From Niastella sp. OAS944 (GTDB lineage Bacteria > Bacteroidota > Bacteroidia > Chitinophagales > Chitinophagaceae): DNA of 64,000 bases. The stretch is taken from positions 124,001 to 188,000 of the forward strand of contig JANUBW010000001.1 in assembly GCA_024809215.1 (NCBI GenBank), written 5' to 3'. A program made the position numbers and the translations under genes. Each line of letters begins with the position of its first letter. Position 1 is the stretch's first letter. This document shows, one piece after another, positions 18,278-28,229 of the stretch. The notes beneath the pieces are model-generated. The model saw only the letters and a program-made list of their open reading frames with translations. It searched no databases and had not been told where the DNA came from.

Positions 18278-18346
18278 AATCCCACACAACATATACGTTT
18301 TTTTCGTAAATTCAGTAGAACAACCCCTTTACTTATAACGATTGCC

Positions 18347-20263
18347 ATGAGAACGTATATACTGCTGGCGGCCCTGGCTGCTACGTGCCATTTTGCATAT
18401 GCGCAAGTTCCCGTTATTTCATCTTTTACCCCTGCATCGGGCCCCATTGGCACCCAGGTTACCATTAGCGGCCTAAATTTTAGCCCTACAGCTGCTAATA
18501 ATAGCGTGTATTTTGGCGCGGTGAAAGCAACGGTCCAATTGGCCAGCGCCATCTCGTTAACAGTTACCGTTCCTTACGGCGCAACCTTCCAAAGGACATC
18601 AGTTGCGGTGAATAATTTGATCGCTTATGCGCCCCGCCCGTTTATTGTAACGTACACAGGCGGTGGCATGAACTTTACCGCCACTTCATTTGCCCCTGCT
18701 ACCAATTTAACAGGCGATTCTTATGTAACCGCTGCTGATATCGATGGCGACAATCGTACAGATCTTATATATGCCGGTTCGGTAACCAATAAGATCACCA
18801 TCTATAGAAATACTACCACCGGCAGCACCCTGTCGTTCTCTCCCACGGACATCAACGGGTATACAACTCCCACCTGTATAAAAACCGGCGATGTAAACGG
18901 CGATGGTTTATTAGACCTGGTAGTAAGCTGCCCTTCTCAGTTCAGGTTATATATCTTAAAGAACACCAGCACGCCGGGCAATATTTCATTTAGCAGCGGC
19001 CTCGCCCTGAACACCGTTACCGGGCCCAGGAAAATTGCTATTGGTGACCTCGACAACGATGGCAAAGCAGACATAGCCTGTTCCCTCGCCTCTGTAAACG
19101 GTATAGGGGTATTTAAAAATACGTCTACCGGGGCCAATATCAGTTTTGCAGCCAAATTAGACTTTACCACTACCGGTTCTGCTGAAGGTATTGCAATAGG
19201 TGATTTGACCCAGGATGGGAAACCCGAAATAATAACCGCCATCGGTGGCGCCGGGGGCATATCATTGCTTGAGAACACAAGTACACCCGGTACCATCTCA
19301 TTTAACCCAAGGGTACATTTTTTTACTGACGGCGCTCCTTATGAAGTAGCCATTGCTGATGTTGATGGCGATGGCAGGGCCGATATGATCTCTACTAATA
19401 CAACAAGTAATAATATTACGATCTACAGAACTAATGGATCAAATCCCCTGACCTTTGATACTAAGATCAACCTGTTGACAGCTACCGATCCGCGCGGCCT
19501 TGAACTGAGCGATCTGAATTCAGACGGCAAACCGGATATTGTAATCTCCCACTCCGGTTCCGATTCTGCTATTAGTATACTAAAGAACATAAGCACACCC
19601 GGCGCCATTGCGTTTGCAACTTTTGTTAAATACGGCCCCAACCCTGGCCTGGGTTCGGTAGCCCTGGCCGATCTTAACAATGACGGCCTTACCGATATAA
19701 CCATCGGCAAACTTCAAAGCAGCGCACTATCCATCTTCAAAAACCAGCTAAACATAAATACGGTGCCGGCGCCCTGTGCGCCCAAACCAAAACCCGTTAT
19801 TACTTCCAACGGCACCACTTTAAGCACCACTGCCGGTTTTGCATCTTATGAATGGTATCGCGATAATGTGCTGATACCAGGGGCCGCCACCAACCAATAT
19901 AATACCCCGCAAAATGGCGTATACAAAGTGATCGTTGGCGATATAAACGGCTGCAAAGACACTTCCGATAATTATACTTATGTAGCTACCGGCATCAATG
20001 AAGTTGTTCTTCAGGGTTATACCATACAATTAAATCCCAATCCGGTTATTAACGAGTTGAAAATACAGGTAGATCAACCAGCAGGGGGTAATAACAACAT
20101 CAGTATGGTGATCACAGACGTCGTTGGTAAACGTATTCAATCACAAACGTTGCAACAAGGCACCAATACTATTTATGTTAACAACCTGGCGCCAGGCATT
20201 TATATGGTAATGCTGAAAAAAGGAAGTTCAGTAAAAACAATTAGAATCCTGAAAGCGCCATAA
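18347..20263 (+). CDS. T9SS-secreted protein with IPT/TIG and VCBS/FG-GAP repeats
   Basis: Extracellular or cell-surface protein of 638 residues. A signal peptide (MRTYILLAALAATCHFAYAQ) is followed by an IPT/TIG Ig-like domain (about 22-100; ISSFTPASGPIGTQVTISG). Next comes a seven-bladed type propeller of FG-GAP/VCBS repeats with calcium loops (DIDGDNRTDLIY, DVNGDGLLDLVV, DLDNDGKADIAC and similar, about 120-460). An Ig-like linker with an EWYRDN segment follows, then a type A T9SS sorting domain (LNPNPVINELKI ... PGIYMVMLKKG). No enzymatic residues are visible; adhesion or surface binding is the likely role. Confidence 0.9.
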   Translation: MRTYILLAALAATCHFAYAQVPVISSFTPASGPIGTQVTISGLNFSPTAANNSVYFGAVKATVQLASAISLTVTVPYGATFQRTSVAVNNLIAYAPRPFIVTYTGGGMNFTATSFAPATNLTGDSYVTAADIDGDNRTDLIYAGSVTNKITIYRNTTTGSTLSFSPTDINGYTTPTCIKTGDVNGDGLLDLVVSCPSQFRLYILKNTSTPGNISFSSGLALNTVTGPRKIAIGDLDNDGKADIACSLASVNGIGVFKNTSTGANISFAAKLDFTTTGSAEGIAIGDLTQDGKPEIITAIGGAGGISLLENTSTPGTISFNPRVHFFTDGAPYEVAIADVDGDGRADMISTNTTSNNITIYRTNGSNPLTFDTKINLLTATDPRGLELSDLNSDGKPDIVISHSGSDSAISILKNISTPGAIAFATFVKYGPNPGLGSVALADLNNDGLTDITIGKLQSSALSIFKNQLNINTVPAPCAPKPKPVITSNGTTLSTTAGFASYEWYRDNVLIPGAATNQYNTPQNGVYKVIVGDINGCKDTSDNYTYVATGINEVVLQGYTIQLNPNPVINELKIQVDQPAGGNNNISMVITDVVGKRIQSQTLQQGTNTIYVNNLAPGIYMVMLKKGSSVKTIRILKAP

Positions 20264-20268
20264 TACAT

Positions 20269-20784
20269 CTATATCTCCTTTTGCAACTCTACAAACGAAA
20301 ACTCGCCCAATGCCTTTGAAGATGGATTGGAAAAAGGGATCAGCTTTCCCGTAGGCTTATATCCTTTCCGTTTGTACCATTCAATCAATTCATGCCGTTG
20401 ATCTATAACGGAGATGGTGATAGTAGCATATTGATGGTGCCGGGCAAACGTTTCCGCGTGCTGCATTAACAGTTTACCAATGCCCGATGCCTGAATTTGC
20501 GGGTCAACCGACAGCATACCAAGATATAAAGTATCCGTCTTTTTTTCAAGCAGTACACAGCCAACAATATTTCCCTGTTCATCTGCACACCTGAGAATGG
20601 TAACGGCAGGTTGTTGAAGATAGCTCTGCAGATTCTCTTCCGTGATCCTGGGACCCGCCACCAGGTGGCCTTCCGAGGTCCAGCTTTTACTGCCTGGCTG
20701 GCCGTGATAGGCGCTGTTCACGATCTTTATAATACCAGGAAGATCCGGAAGCGTGGCAGGTTGAATATGATATTGAGTGCTCAT
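20269..20784 (-). CDS. GNAT family N-acetyltransferase
   Basis: Cytoplasmic acetyltransferase of 171 residues. The start at 20784 (MSTQYHIQPATLPDLPGI) is favoured over an ATG 15 nt upstream because GNAT domains begin with this strand. The acetyl-CoA motif A is present as LSVDPQIQASGIGKLLM, and the final part has WYKRKGYKPTG, a typical GNAT motif B. The acceptor substrate cannot be inferred. The stop codon lies 5 nt past the stop of the converging T9SS gene. Confidence 0.85.
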   Translation of the reverse strand: MSTQYHIQPATLPDLPGIIKIVNSAYHGQPGSKSWTSEGHLVAGPRITEENLQSYLQQPAVTILRCADEQGNIVGCVLLEKKTDTLYLGMLSVDPQIQASGIGKLLMQHAETFARHHQYATITISVIDQRHELIEWYKRKGYKPTGKLIPFSNPSSKALGEFSFVELQKEI

Positions 20785-20870
20785 GGTTAGTTGATGCAAG
20801 ATACTTTAGAACTTTACAGGAAATTATTTAAATTGAACGCTATCTTTTACAATACCCATAACGAAAACGT

Positions 20871-22559
20871 ATGAACAAATCCTTTGTTCGCCTCTGCTTC
20901 TTCTTTTTGTTGATCATTACCTTAAATAGTAACCGAATCTTTGCGGCGCCCCAAAAACCGTTGACCACAAAGCAGGTAACGTCGCTGGCGCTGTTGGGCA
21001 AAACATGGGGATTTTTAAAATATTACCACCCAAAGGTAGCAAAGGGAAAGTATAACTGGGACCAGGTACTTATAGACAAGATACCTGTATTTCTTTCTGC
21101 CAGCAGCCAGCAGGAAGTAAGTGATCGTCTACTGAACTGGCTGAATGACCTGGGCCCGGTAGATGCCTGCCCTACCTGCGATAATACACTAACCGGCCGC
21201 TTAAGTTATAACCTCGATACTGCATGGATAACAAACAGCGGGTTTACACCCGAAGTAATAAGTAAACTACAATTTATACTGGCCAACAGAAGCCAAGGCG
21301 AAAACTATTATGCGGGTTATGGCAAATTTAAACAGATCAAAGTTGTCCATGAAGACTTATACTACACGCAGGAGTTTAAATTTCCCTCACCAGCCTACCG
21401 TTTATTAACCCTGTTCAGGTACTGGAATATCGTTAATTATTTTTCGCCCTATAAGTACATCACAACCACAAAATGGGACCATGTACTAACCCGGTTCATT
21501 CCTGACTTTTATGAAGCGAAAGACACCTTGCAATATCATGTAAGCATAATTAAATTGATAGCAGCCCTGGGCGACGGCCATTGCGCAACAAATAGCTGGT
21601 CGACCCAGTTGCAACAGCTATCGGGCGATTTTAATCATTTACCGTTCAGGTGCTCCATTGTAGAAGGGAAAGCCGTAGTTACATTAATTACCAATGATTC
21701 ATTGTGCAAACAGCAGGGCATTGCACTAAACGATGTTATTGTAAGCGTTGATGGTGAAACAGTTGAAAAAAGAGTAAAAAGATATTTACCGTATGTTTAT
21801 AATGCGAGTAACGATGATGCCCGCCTGCAGTCTATTTGTAATTCATATTTATTTTCAGGGCATACCGGCAATTGTGATATCACCAGGCTTACACCAAATG
21901 GCAAAATAGAAAAACTTACCATTAACAGGTATACGAAAGAAACGCCTTATGCGCCGCCTTTTACGCCAACATGGAAGATACTGCCCGATAATATAGGTTA
22001 CATTGATATGGGATTGTTACTGCAAAAAGATGCCAAAGCTGTAATGGATTCGCTTTTTGCCACAAAGGGAATTATTATCGATTTACGTAATTATCCTAAC
22101 AATACCTGGCATATCATTGCGGCCCGGTTAACTTCAAAGAAATTTATAATGCCCCGCTTAGCCTATCCCGACTCAAGTTATCCCGGCCTTTACAAATACC
22201 ATCCCGACATATTTGGTGAGCCCAATACCAATCCTTATAAGGGCAAAGTGATACTGCTTGTAAATGTATTCAGTAAAAGCCATTCAGAATACAGCGCCAT
22301 GGGCTTACAGGAGGCCGCAAAAACAATTACCATTGGCAGCACAACAGCAGGCGCCGATGGCTCCTTAACCGATTTTATAAACTTACCGGGTGGAATTTTA
22401 ACCAGATTTTCGGGCCTCGGTGTATATTATTCCGATGGCACCGTGGCGCAAAAGACCGGCGTAAAGATCGACATCGTTTGCAAGCCAACCATCAAAGGTG
22501 TGCAGGGAGGAAAAGATGAGTTGGTAGAGAAGGCGGTGAGTGTGATCAATGGAAACTGA
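20871..22559 (+). CDS. S41 family peptidase, large secreted form
   Basis: Exported peptidase-like protein of 562 residues. A signal peptide (about 1-25) and a long helical N-terminal domain with a CPTCD motif are followed by a PDZ-like segment (about 265-340; GIALNDVIVSVDGETVEKR). The S41 core contains IIIDLRNYPNN and FSKSHSEYSAM near residue 468, where Ser of SHSEY is the candidate nucleophile, and TTAGADG. The active-site strand is diverged from the common TxSxxE form. It is transcribed alone and followed by a hairpin. Confidence 0.85.
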   Translation: MNKSFVRLCFFFLLIITLNSNRIFAAPQKPLTTKQVTSLALLGKTWGFLKYYHPKVAKGKYNWDQVLIDKIPVFLSASSQQEVSDRLLNWLNDLGPVDACPTCDNTLTGRLSYNLDTAWITNSGFTPEVISKLQFILANRSQGENYYAGYGKFKQIKVVHEDLYYTQEFKFPSPAYRLLTLFRYWNIVNYFSPYKYITTTKWDHVLTRFIPDFYEAKDTLQYHVSIIKLIAALGDGHCATNSWSTQLQQLSGDFNHLPFRCSIVEGKAVVTLITNDSLCKQQGIALNDVIVSVDGETVEKRVKRYLPYVYNASNDDARLQSICNSYLFSGHTGNCDITRLTPNGKIEKLTINRYTKETPYAPPFTPTWKILPDNIGYIDMGLLLQKDAKAVMDSLFATKGIIIDLRNYPNNTWHIIAARLTSKKFIMPRLAYPDSSYPGLYKYHPDIFGEPNTNPYKGKVILLVNVFSKSHSEYSAMGLQEAAKTITIGSTTAGADGSLTDFINLPGGILTRFSGLGVYYSDGTVAQKTGVKIDIVCKPTIKGVQGGKDELVEKAVSVINGN

Positions 22560-22574
22560 TGGGTATAAAAACAA

Positions 22575-22608
22575 CAACCGCTGTGCACTTGGTAGTGTAC
22601 AACGGTTG
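22575..22608. terminator. Bidirectional hairpin between convergent genes
   Basis: Arms CAACCGcTGTGCAC and GTGTACAaCGGTTG pair over 14 positions with two wobble or mismatch positions around a 6-nt loop, between the S41 gene and the converging T9SS gene. The T-tract is weak. Confidence 0.6.
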
Positions 22609-22634
22609 CATTTCTATGTATTATAAGACCCGTT

Positions 22635-25600
22635 TTAATACACGGTCAGCATTTCTGCATGCCTGCCATTCATGATCACCAAATATATTCCCGGTTTAGG
22701 ACGAACATTAAAATTAACGGAGTATAATCCCTGTTCGGTTGCACCATATTTCTTACTGAACAGTACCCGCCCCTTCAGGTCGGTAACGGTTACAGTCATA
22801 GCGTTGGCAGAAGCGCCATTGTACTGAATATAGAAACGGGAGCCGTTTACCGGGTTGGGATAGATCTTCGCCCTGCCGGTATTGTTAGCAATGACGTTAC
22901 CGGCGTTATTGTGGGGCACGGTTTGCCGGCGGCTGCCCGATGCAAGGGTCATAAATTTCATTTTTTCAATATCCAGTACCCGGCCGCTGTTCCAGTTCAC
23001 CGTCCAGCTATAGAACCGCATGGTTTTAGGTTTGTTCCAATGCGCGGTATTATCTAAACGGGCTACTTTCAATGCGGTGAACGGGCCATATTGTACAATA
23101 GCGCTATCGCCCGTCATACTGATCTGTAGAGGCTGGCTAATGGTATAGATGGCTTTCATGGCGGCGTTGGCGCCGGTAGCAATCACCTGGTTATTGGCGT
23201 ACAGTTTTGTAATGCCGCTACCATAGTCGGAGCTCCAGAAAAAGCGCACCAGTATTTTGCCCTGGTCGTCGAGCACTTCCAAAAAGCTGCCGCCCGCGGT
23301 ATTGGTTCCCAGGTTTTCACCATCTTCATTGGGCGAATTGCCTTCATAATTTACAACACCGCTTATTTGCCAGCCAGGTACGCCATTGGCAGCAACACCC
23401 AGGTCCCTGCTGACGTTAGCAGTGGCTGCAGTTTTGTTTACGTATTTAATAACAAGATCGGGTTGCAACCGGTTGTACCCTTTCGTTCCGGTTTCAACAT
23501 TCCACCAGCGGGTGTATTGGTTCGAATCTATTTCATTAACAGGATCTCGGCTCCAACCATACATGTTATTCTCCAGTATGGTATGATGGTTTAATTTTTC
23601 AAGCAGATCGTAGCCATTCCTGTAATCGGGCAGTTCTGCAGGGTTCAACTGCGATGCCGGAATTGTCGTCTTTGTCTGACTGGCGCTGCTCCATGATAAA
23701 CCCGCCGATGATGCGCCACCAGTATGGTATACTTCCAACCGCACCGGATATCGTAAACCGGCTGTCATGCGAATGGTATCGCTGTACTCTGCAGCCGTGG
23801 CCGCATTTCGTTGATCAACCAGCAGTTTGCCGCCCACCCAAAGCCGTACGCCTTTATTGGTGGTGGTATAAATGCGGTAGTTCTCGCTGTATACCGGTTG
23901 AATAAAACCAGTATAGCTCACTGAAAAATTATTGGTATCGGCAAGGCTTACACCGCTGTGGTCTATAAATACCATGCTGTCGATGCGGCTTGCCACACTG
24001 TTCATGTTGTTCATGTCGGCACTATTGTAATATGTAGTGGCCAATCCCCTGCCGGTATCGGAAAAACTTACGGGTATGGTTTGCAGCTGAATATTATTGA
24101 GCCCGGTAATGCGCCAGCGGTGAATGCCGCCATGATGGCCTTCATCGTTATGATACAGGAAAGCAGTATCACCCATTCTGATTATATTGGCGCTATAGGC
24201 ATTACCCGCCATACCATAGGGCGCCTCCTGCCCTGCTACATCGGCACCTGTTACGCCAAACTGGTTTACAAACAAACCATTGTCGTATACAATATTCCAC
24301 TTGTTGGTTTGGCTGTTCTTCCAGAATTCACCATGATAACCCCAGAAAATAGTACGGCCGCTGGCCATGGCGGAAACGCCCGAGTATTGTACATTATTCC
24401 CAATATCGTATGTGCCTTCCGGTGGAAAAGGGCCGGTATAATCACGCAACGTGCTCATGGCCGTACGCCATAACCATTTGTTTGTACCCTTTTTAATACC
24501 GCCCAAATGGTAATTATCCCAACCCGGATGTACATTGCCGCCATCAAAAGCAACCACCACACCGGTACTGCTCACTTCGCCTGTTCTTACTTTAAGCTGA
24601 TTGCCAAACCAGCCGGGGTCCTTGCTGGTGGCAGGCGGGGTGGTAGCCTGTATTGAATCTACGCCCCATATGGGATTGTTGTTTGCATCGAAACCGGTAA
24701 GGTTCTTTTTACTCCAGGTACTTACCTGTCCCAGGGTCAACGTTCTTGTTAATTTACGCAGCGAACCATCGGGATACAACTGAGTGAGGTCACCAGTATT
24801 AATAGCAATGTATACACCGGTATAACGCAGGTTACCGGCGCCCGGCAATTCCACCACCTGCCATTTATCGGTAACGGCCGTAATGCTGTCGTAGGCCAGC
24901 GCATAGGTTCTCCCGTTGCTAAGAGTGGTTACGCAACGCAGCCGGTTATTATGATCTTCATGTGCAGTGGTGATATTATAGCCCCAATTACGCACCATCG
25001 TCCATGAACCGTTATTACGCCCCAGTGGTTTTGTATAATCAACCTTGTATTCCATATAGTCGGCGAACACGCGCTCAGGGTTATTGGGATCAACAAAACA
25101 ACTATAGAAATGCGGAATGTATTGAATACGATCGAGGAATGACCTCGATGGGGTATAGTGTTGCGCACGTGCATTGCCAAGGTCGCCTACCCAAAAGCTG
25201 CCATTGGGCTGATAAGCAATGAAGCTGCCCAGTACGGCCCGCATATCGCTGAAATAAAACTTGTCGTTGCTGAGGTTGGGCCCGGTTAAATAACCGCCTG
25301 CCTGGCCAAAGGTCCATACAGCAATGCCTGTAATGCTATTGTAAGCCTTTAACTGTTGGCTGGTACCGGCATCGGCTACTACTACGGTTTCATTATCGGG
25401 GGCACAGGAAATAGCTACCGGTTCAACAATTGCCGGCAACACAACACCCGTTGGGGTAAGCATACCATTGATATCAACCGAAAATTTTTCAACCCGCCGC
25501 GCGCCGCCCGAAGTATAAGCCATCCATAAATTACCACTTGAATCAACTGCCAGCGCACCGGCATTGGTATGCGAAAGAACTTGCACAACGGCGCCTGTGG

Positions 25601-26417
25601 TCTTGTTCAATACATGCAGCTCATTGAGCGTGGAATGCGATGCAAATAAAAAATTACCGTTGTATTGCACCGCCAAACCGGCCACCACCCCACTGGCATT
25701 GTTGATGGTATCTATTACACTGGGGTACGTTCTGCCTGCATAACATTTGTACGAACGCCCCGCGCTGAACAGCACCTCCGAATCATTACCGGTGCTGGTA
25801 GCGAAAATAAAGTAATAGTTGGTACGGGCGTCGTACCCTGCCCAATACACATTAGTACCATCGGTAGCCACAAAGCGGGTGGCCTGTCCCATGCCCTGCC
25901 CTGCCGGCATTATTTGAATACGCTGGCGCGGTGTATTTAGGTTGAACTTTAACTGGCTGGGGTTGCCTTCGGAATAATTCTTTGAATAATAGGCATACTG
26001 TCCGGCAATGGCCATACCCGATATGCGGTCGAAACCACGCTGTATGGTGCCACCGGTTACAGAATCGGAATTGTTGCCGATGGTTCCCTCCCAAACGGCG
26101 CTAACATTGTTGCTTAATACCTTGATATAATACGTACCATTTGCGGCCAGCACGCTGTCGTCGGTAGTCCCATTCCAGCTACCGGTATGCGTACCGGCAG
26201 TATAAGTAACGCCGCTCCATAAGGTTTTAATAAGGATACTGTCTGACGTATACACGCCTGCGCTTGTTTTGGCAGCGGCGGGTAAAGTAAATGTAAAATG
26301 AACGGTATGGGAAGGAATGGAATCTACCGCTTTTACCTGTTGAGAAACAAAAAGAAAAAAGAAAAACACGAGAGGTACGGGCACATAAATGCTGCCCCAT
26401 TGTTTTGATTGATGCAT
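22635..26417 (-). CDS. Giant secreted protein: FlgD-like Ig, NHL/propeller-like region, PA14, T9SS domain
   Basis: Extracellular protein of about 1260 residues. Start at 26417 (MHQSKQWGS...) with the signal peptide VFFFFLFVSQQVKA; an in-frame ATG at 26435 adds six residues. The N-terminus has a FlgD-type Ig fold (about 50-110; WNGTTDDSVLAANGTYYIKVL). A long region rich in GNLW/AVDSSG-type strands resembles NHL or other beta-propeller repeats (about 130-560). A PA14 carbohydrate-binding domain follows (about 790-905; TTYYNSADM, WVGGKLLVDQRN, RLEVYHTGG). A type A T9SS sorting domain ends the protein (KIYPNPVNGSRF ... PGIYLVIMN). It probably binds glycans at the cell surface; no catalytic motif was seen. 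Confidence 0.85.
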   Translation of the reverse strand: MHQSKQWGSIYVPVPLVFFFFLFVSQQVKAVDSIPSHTVHFTFTLPAAAKTSAGVYTSDSILIKTLWSGVTYTAGTHTGSWNGTTDDSVLAANGTYYIKVLSNNVSAVWEGTIGNNSDSVTGGTIQRGFDRISGMAIAGQYAYYSKNYSEGNPSQLKFNLNTPRQRIQIMPAGQGMGQATRFVATDGTNVYWAGYDARTNYYFIFATSTGNDSEVLFSAGRSYKCYAGRTYPSVIDTINNASGVVAGLAVQYNGNFLFASHSTLNELHVLNKTTGAVVQVLSHTNAGALAVDSSGNLWMAYTSGGARRVEKFSVDINGMLTPTGVVLPAIVEPVAISCAPDNETVVVADAGTSQQLKAYNSITGIAVWTFGQAGGYLTGPNLSNDKFYFSDMRAVLGSFIAYQPNGSFWVGDLGNARAQHYTPSRSFLDRIQYIPHFYSCFVDPNNPERVFADYMEYKVDYTKPLGRNNGSWTMVRNWGYNITTAHEDHNNRLRCVTTLSNGRTYALAYDSITAVTDKWQVVELPGAGNLRYTGVYIAINTGDLTQLYPDGSLRKLTRTLTLGQVSTWSKKNLTGFDANNNPIWGVDSIQATTPPATSKDPGWFGNQLKVRTGEVSSTGVVVAFDGGNVHPGWDNYHLGGIKKGTNKWLWRTAMSTLRDYTGPFPPEGTYDIGNNVQYSGVSAMASGRTIFWGYHGEFWKNSQTNKWNIVYDNGLFVNQFGVTGADVAGQEAPYGMAGNAYSANIIRMGDTAFLYHNDEGHHGGIHRWRITGLNNIQLQTIPVSFSDTGRGLATTYYNSADMNNMNSVASRIDSMVFIDHSGVSLADTNNFSVSYTGFIQPVYSENYRIYTTTNKGVRLWVGGKLLVDQRNAATAAEYSDTIRMTAGLRYPVRLEVYHTGGASSAGLSWSSASQTKTTIPASQLNPAELPDYRNGYDLLEKLNHHTILENNMYGWSRDPVNEIDSNQYTRWWNVETGTKGYNRLQPDLVIKYVNKTAATANVSRDLGVAANGVPGWQISGVVNYEGNSPNEDGENLGTNTAGGSFLEVLDDQGKILVRFFWSSDYGSGITKLYANNQVIATGANAAMKAIYTISQPLQISMTGDSAIVQYGPFTALKVARLDNTAHWNKPKTMRFYSWTVNWNSGRVLDIEKMKFMTLASGSRRQTVPHNNAGNVIANNTGRAKIYPNPVNGSRFYIQYNGASANAMTVTVTDLKGRVLFSKKYGATEQGLYSVNFNVRPKPGIYLVIMNGRHAEMLTVY

Positions 26418-26600
26418 ACAATAAGGTTTTACCATAGCAGGGATCTATTTACACTATAGATCTTACCAATATACTTTCCAAAGATATATACAGGTATTGC
26501 AATAAAGTGCACCATGTGACCAACTAAGCGGAACTCATTCCCCCTCAGCGGCACCTCGTTTGCATTGAAGTAAGTACCTTGTTATGCCCAAGCTTAGTAT

Positions 26601-28130
26601 ATGAACAACGAAACAGACAATGCGTGGCAACAACCATCCGCCGGGGAACAGGTTGCCCCTAATTACTGGCTTACCCGTTTTGTGATACTTCGTTTGCTGG
26701 GTGTTATATATGCCGTTGCTTTTCTGGTGGCCATAAACCAGGTGCTTCCGCTCATTGGCTCACATGGTTTACTTCCGGCAGAAGTATACATTAAGAACGT
26801 GAACCAATGGCTTGGTTCAACCGGCGCTTTTATGCGACTACCCTCCTTGTTCTGGTTCTGGCATTCTGATACAGCGTTTTTAACAGTTGCGTGGGCAGGC
26901 TTTATTTTATCGTGCCTGGTGGCGGCAGGTTATGCAAATGCCATTATCATGGTACTTTTGTGGGTGCTGTATATGTCGCTGGTGCATATAGGGCAGGAAT
27001 GGTATGGGTACGGCTGGGAAATTCAATTAATTGAAACCGGTTTTCTGGCTATATTCCTTTGCCCGTTGCTCAACATGCGCCCCTTTCCCCGCCGGGCGCC
27101 CCCATTTCTCATTATTGTTTTGTTCCGATGGCTGGTTTGCCGGCTTATGCTGGGCGCAGGACTTATAAAGCTTCGCGGTGATGAAATATGGCGCAACGGC
27201 ACCGCGCTGTATTATCATTTCGAAACACAACCCATTCCCGGCCCATTCAGCCGCTGGTTCCATTTTCTGCCACATGCTTTTCTGAAGATGGGTGTATGGT
27301 TCAACTGGCTGGCAGAATTGGTTGCCCCGCTTTTTGTTTTCTGGCCCCGGCCGGCACGGCATATGGCGGGTGTTGTGATCATCTTATTTCAGTTTACGCT
27401 TATTATCAGTGGCAATCTTTCTTTTCTCAACTGGCTATCCATCATTCCGGCACTGGCCTGCTTCGACGATGGCTTTTGGGCGCATGTGCTTCCCCAACAG
27501 CTTGTGCGCAAAGCCAATGAAGCCCGCGAAGCCGCTGAATATTCAAAGCCTATGCAAATGACGGCCTTTGTAGTAACTATGATCATCGGGTTTCTCAGCT
27601 TTCAACCGGCAATTAATCTTTTGTCGCCGAGGCAGATCATGAACACCTCCTTCGATCCATTTGACCTGGTTAATACCTATGGCGCTTTCGGCAGTGTAGG
27701 GCTTGAACGGCTAAATGTAGTATTTGAAGGAACAACAGATAACGATTCAACCGACAACGCACATTGGCAACCCTACATCTATAAAGGACTACCGGTATTA
27801 ACCAACCGGCGCCCGGCGCAAATTGCGCCATATCAGTTACGGCTCGACTGGCAAATGTGGTTTGCCGCCATGGGCACACCCGATGACTATCCATGGACGT
27901 TGACGCTCGTGAATAAATTGTTGCACAATGATGCGTTGGCTACCGGTTTGTTTGCCCACAATCCATTTACCGCAACCCCACCCCGCTACATTAGAGCTGT
28001 ATTATATCGCTACCGGTTTGCCAAACCCGGCAATGCACAGGGTGCGTGGTGGATACGTGAGAAACTGGGGCTTTGGTTGCCGGCTATATCGGCCGGTGAT
28101 CCGCGTTTGCCTGAGGCAACCGTTATATGA
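26601..28130 (+). CDS. Lipase maturation factor (LMF)-like membrane protein
   Basis: Multi-pass membrane protein of 509 residues matching the lipase maturation factor family. The LMF hallmark segments are visible: a first TM with LLGVIYAVAFLVAINQVLPLIGSHGLLP, then GYGWEIQLIETGFLAIF, RWLVCRLMLGAGLIKLRGD, and a C-terminal soluble half with AFGSVGLERLNVVFEGT and APYQLRLDWQMWFAA. The bacterial family is poorly characterised; in animals LMF proteins help lipases fold in the ER. It is monocistronic, with nothing nearby to suggest a client. Confidence 0.88.
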   Translation: MNNETDNAWQQPSAGEQVAPNYWLTRFVILRLLGVIYAVAFLVAINQVLPLIGSHGLLPAEVYIKNVNQWLGSTGAFMRLPSLFWFWHSDTAFLTVAWAGFILSCLVAAGYANAIIMVLLWVLYMSLVHIGQEWYGYGWEIQLIETGFLAIFLCPLLNMRPFPRRAPPFLIIVLFRWLVCRLMLGAGLIKLRGDEIWRNGTALYYHFETQPIPGPFSRWFHFLPHAFLKMGVWFNWLAELVAPLFVFWPRPARHMAGVVIILFQFTLIISGNLSFLNWLSIIPALACFDDGFWAHVLPQQLVRKANEAREAAEYSKPMQMTAFVVTMIIGFLSFQPAINLLSPRQIMNTSFDPFDLVNTYGAFGSVGLERLNVVFEGTTDNDSTDNAHWQPYIYKGLPVLTNRRPAQIAPYQLRLDWQMWFAAMGTPDDYPWTLTLVNKLLHNDALATGLFAHNPFTATPPRYIRAVLYRYRFAKPGNAQGAWWIREKLGLWLPAISAGDPRLPEATVI

Positions 28131-28229
28131 GTCGCTTTTACCCCCCTGATTGTCACAAATACCCCGCATCTTGTATAATATTGTTGGCGACATTTGTACC
28201 AACTATTTCATCCACTTAAAAACGATCTT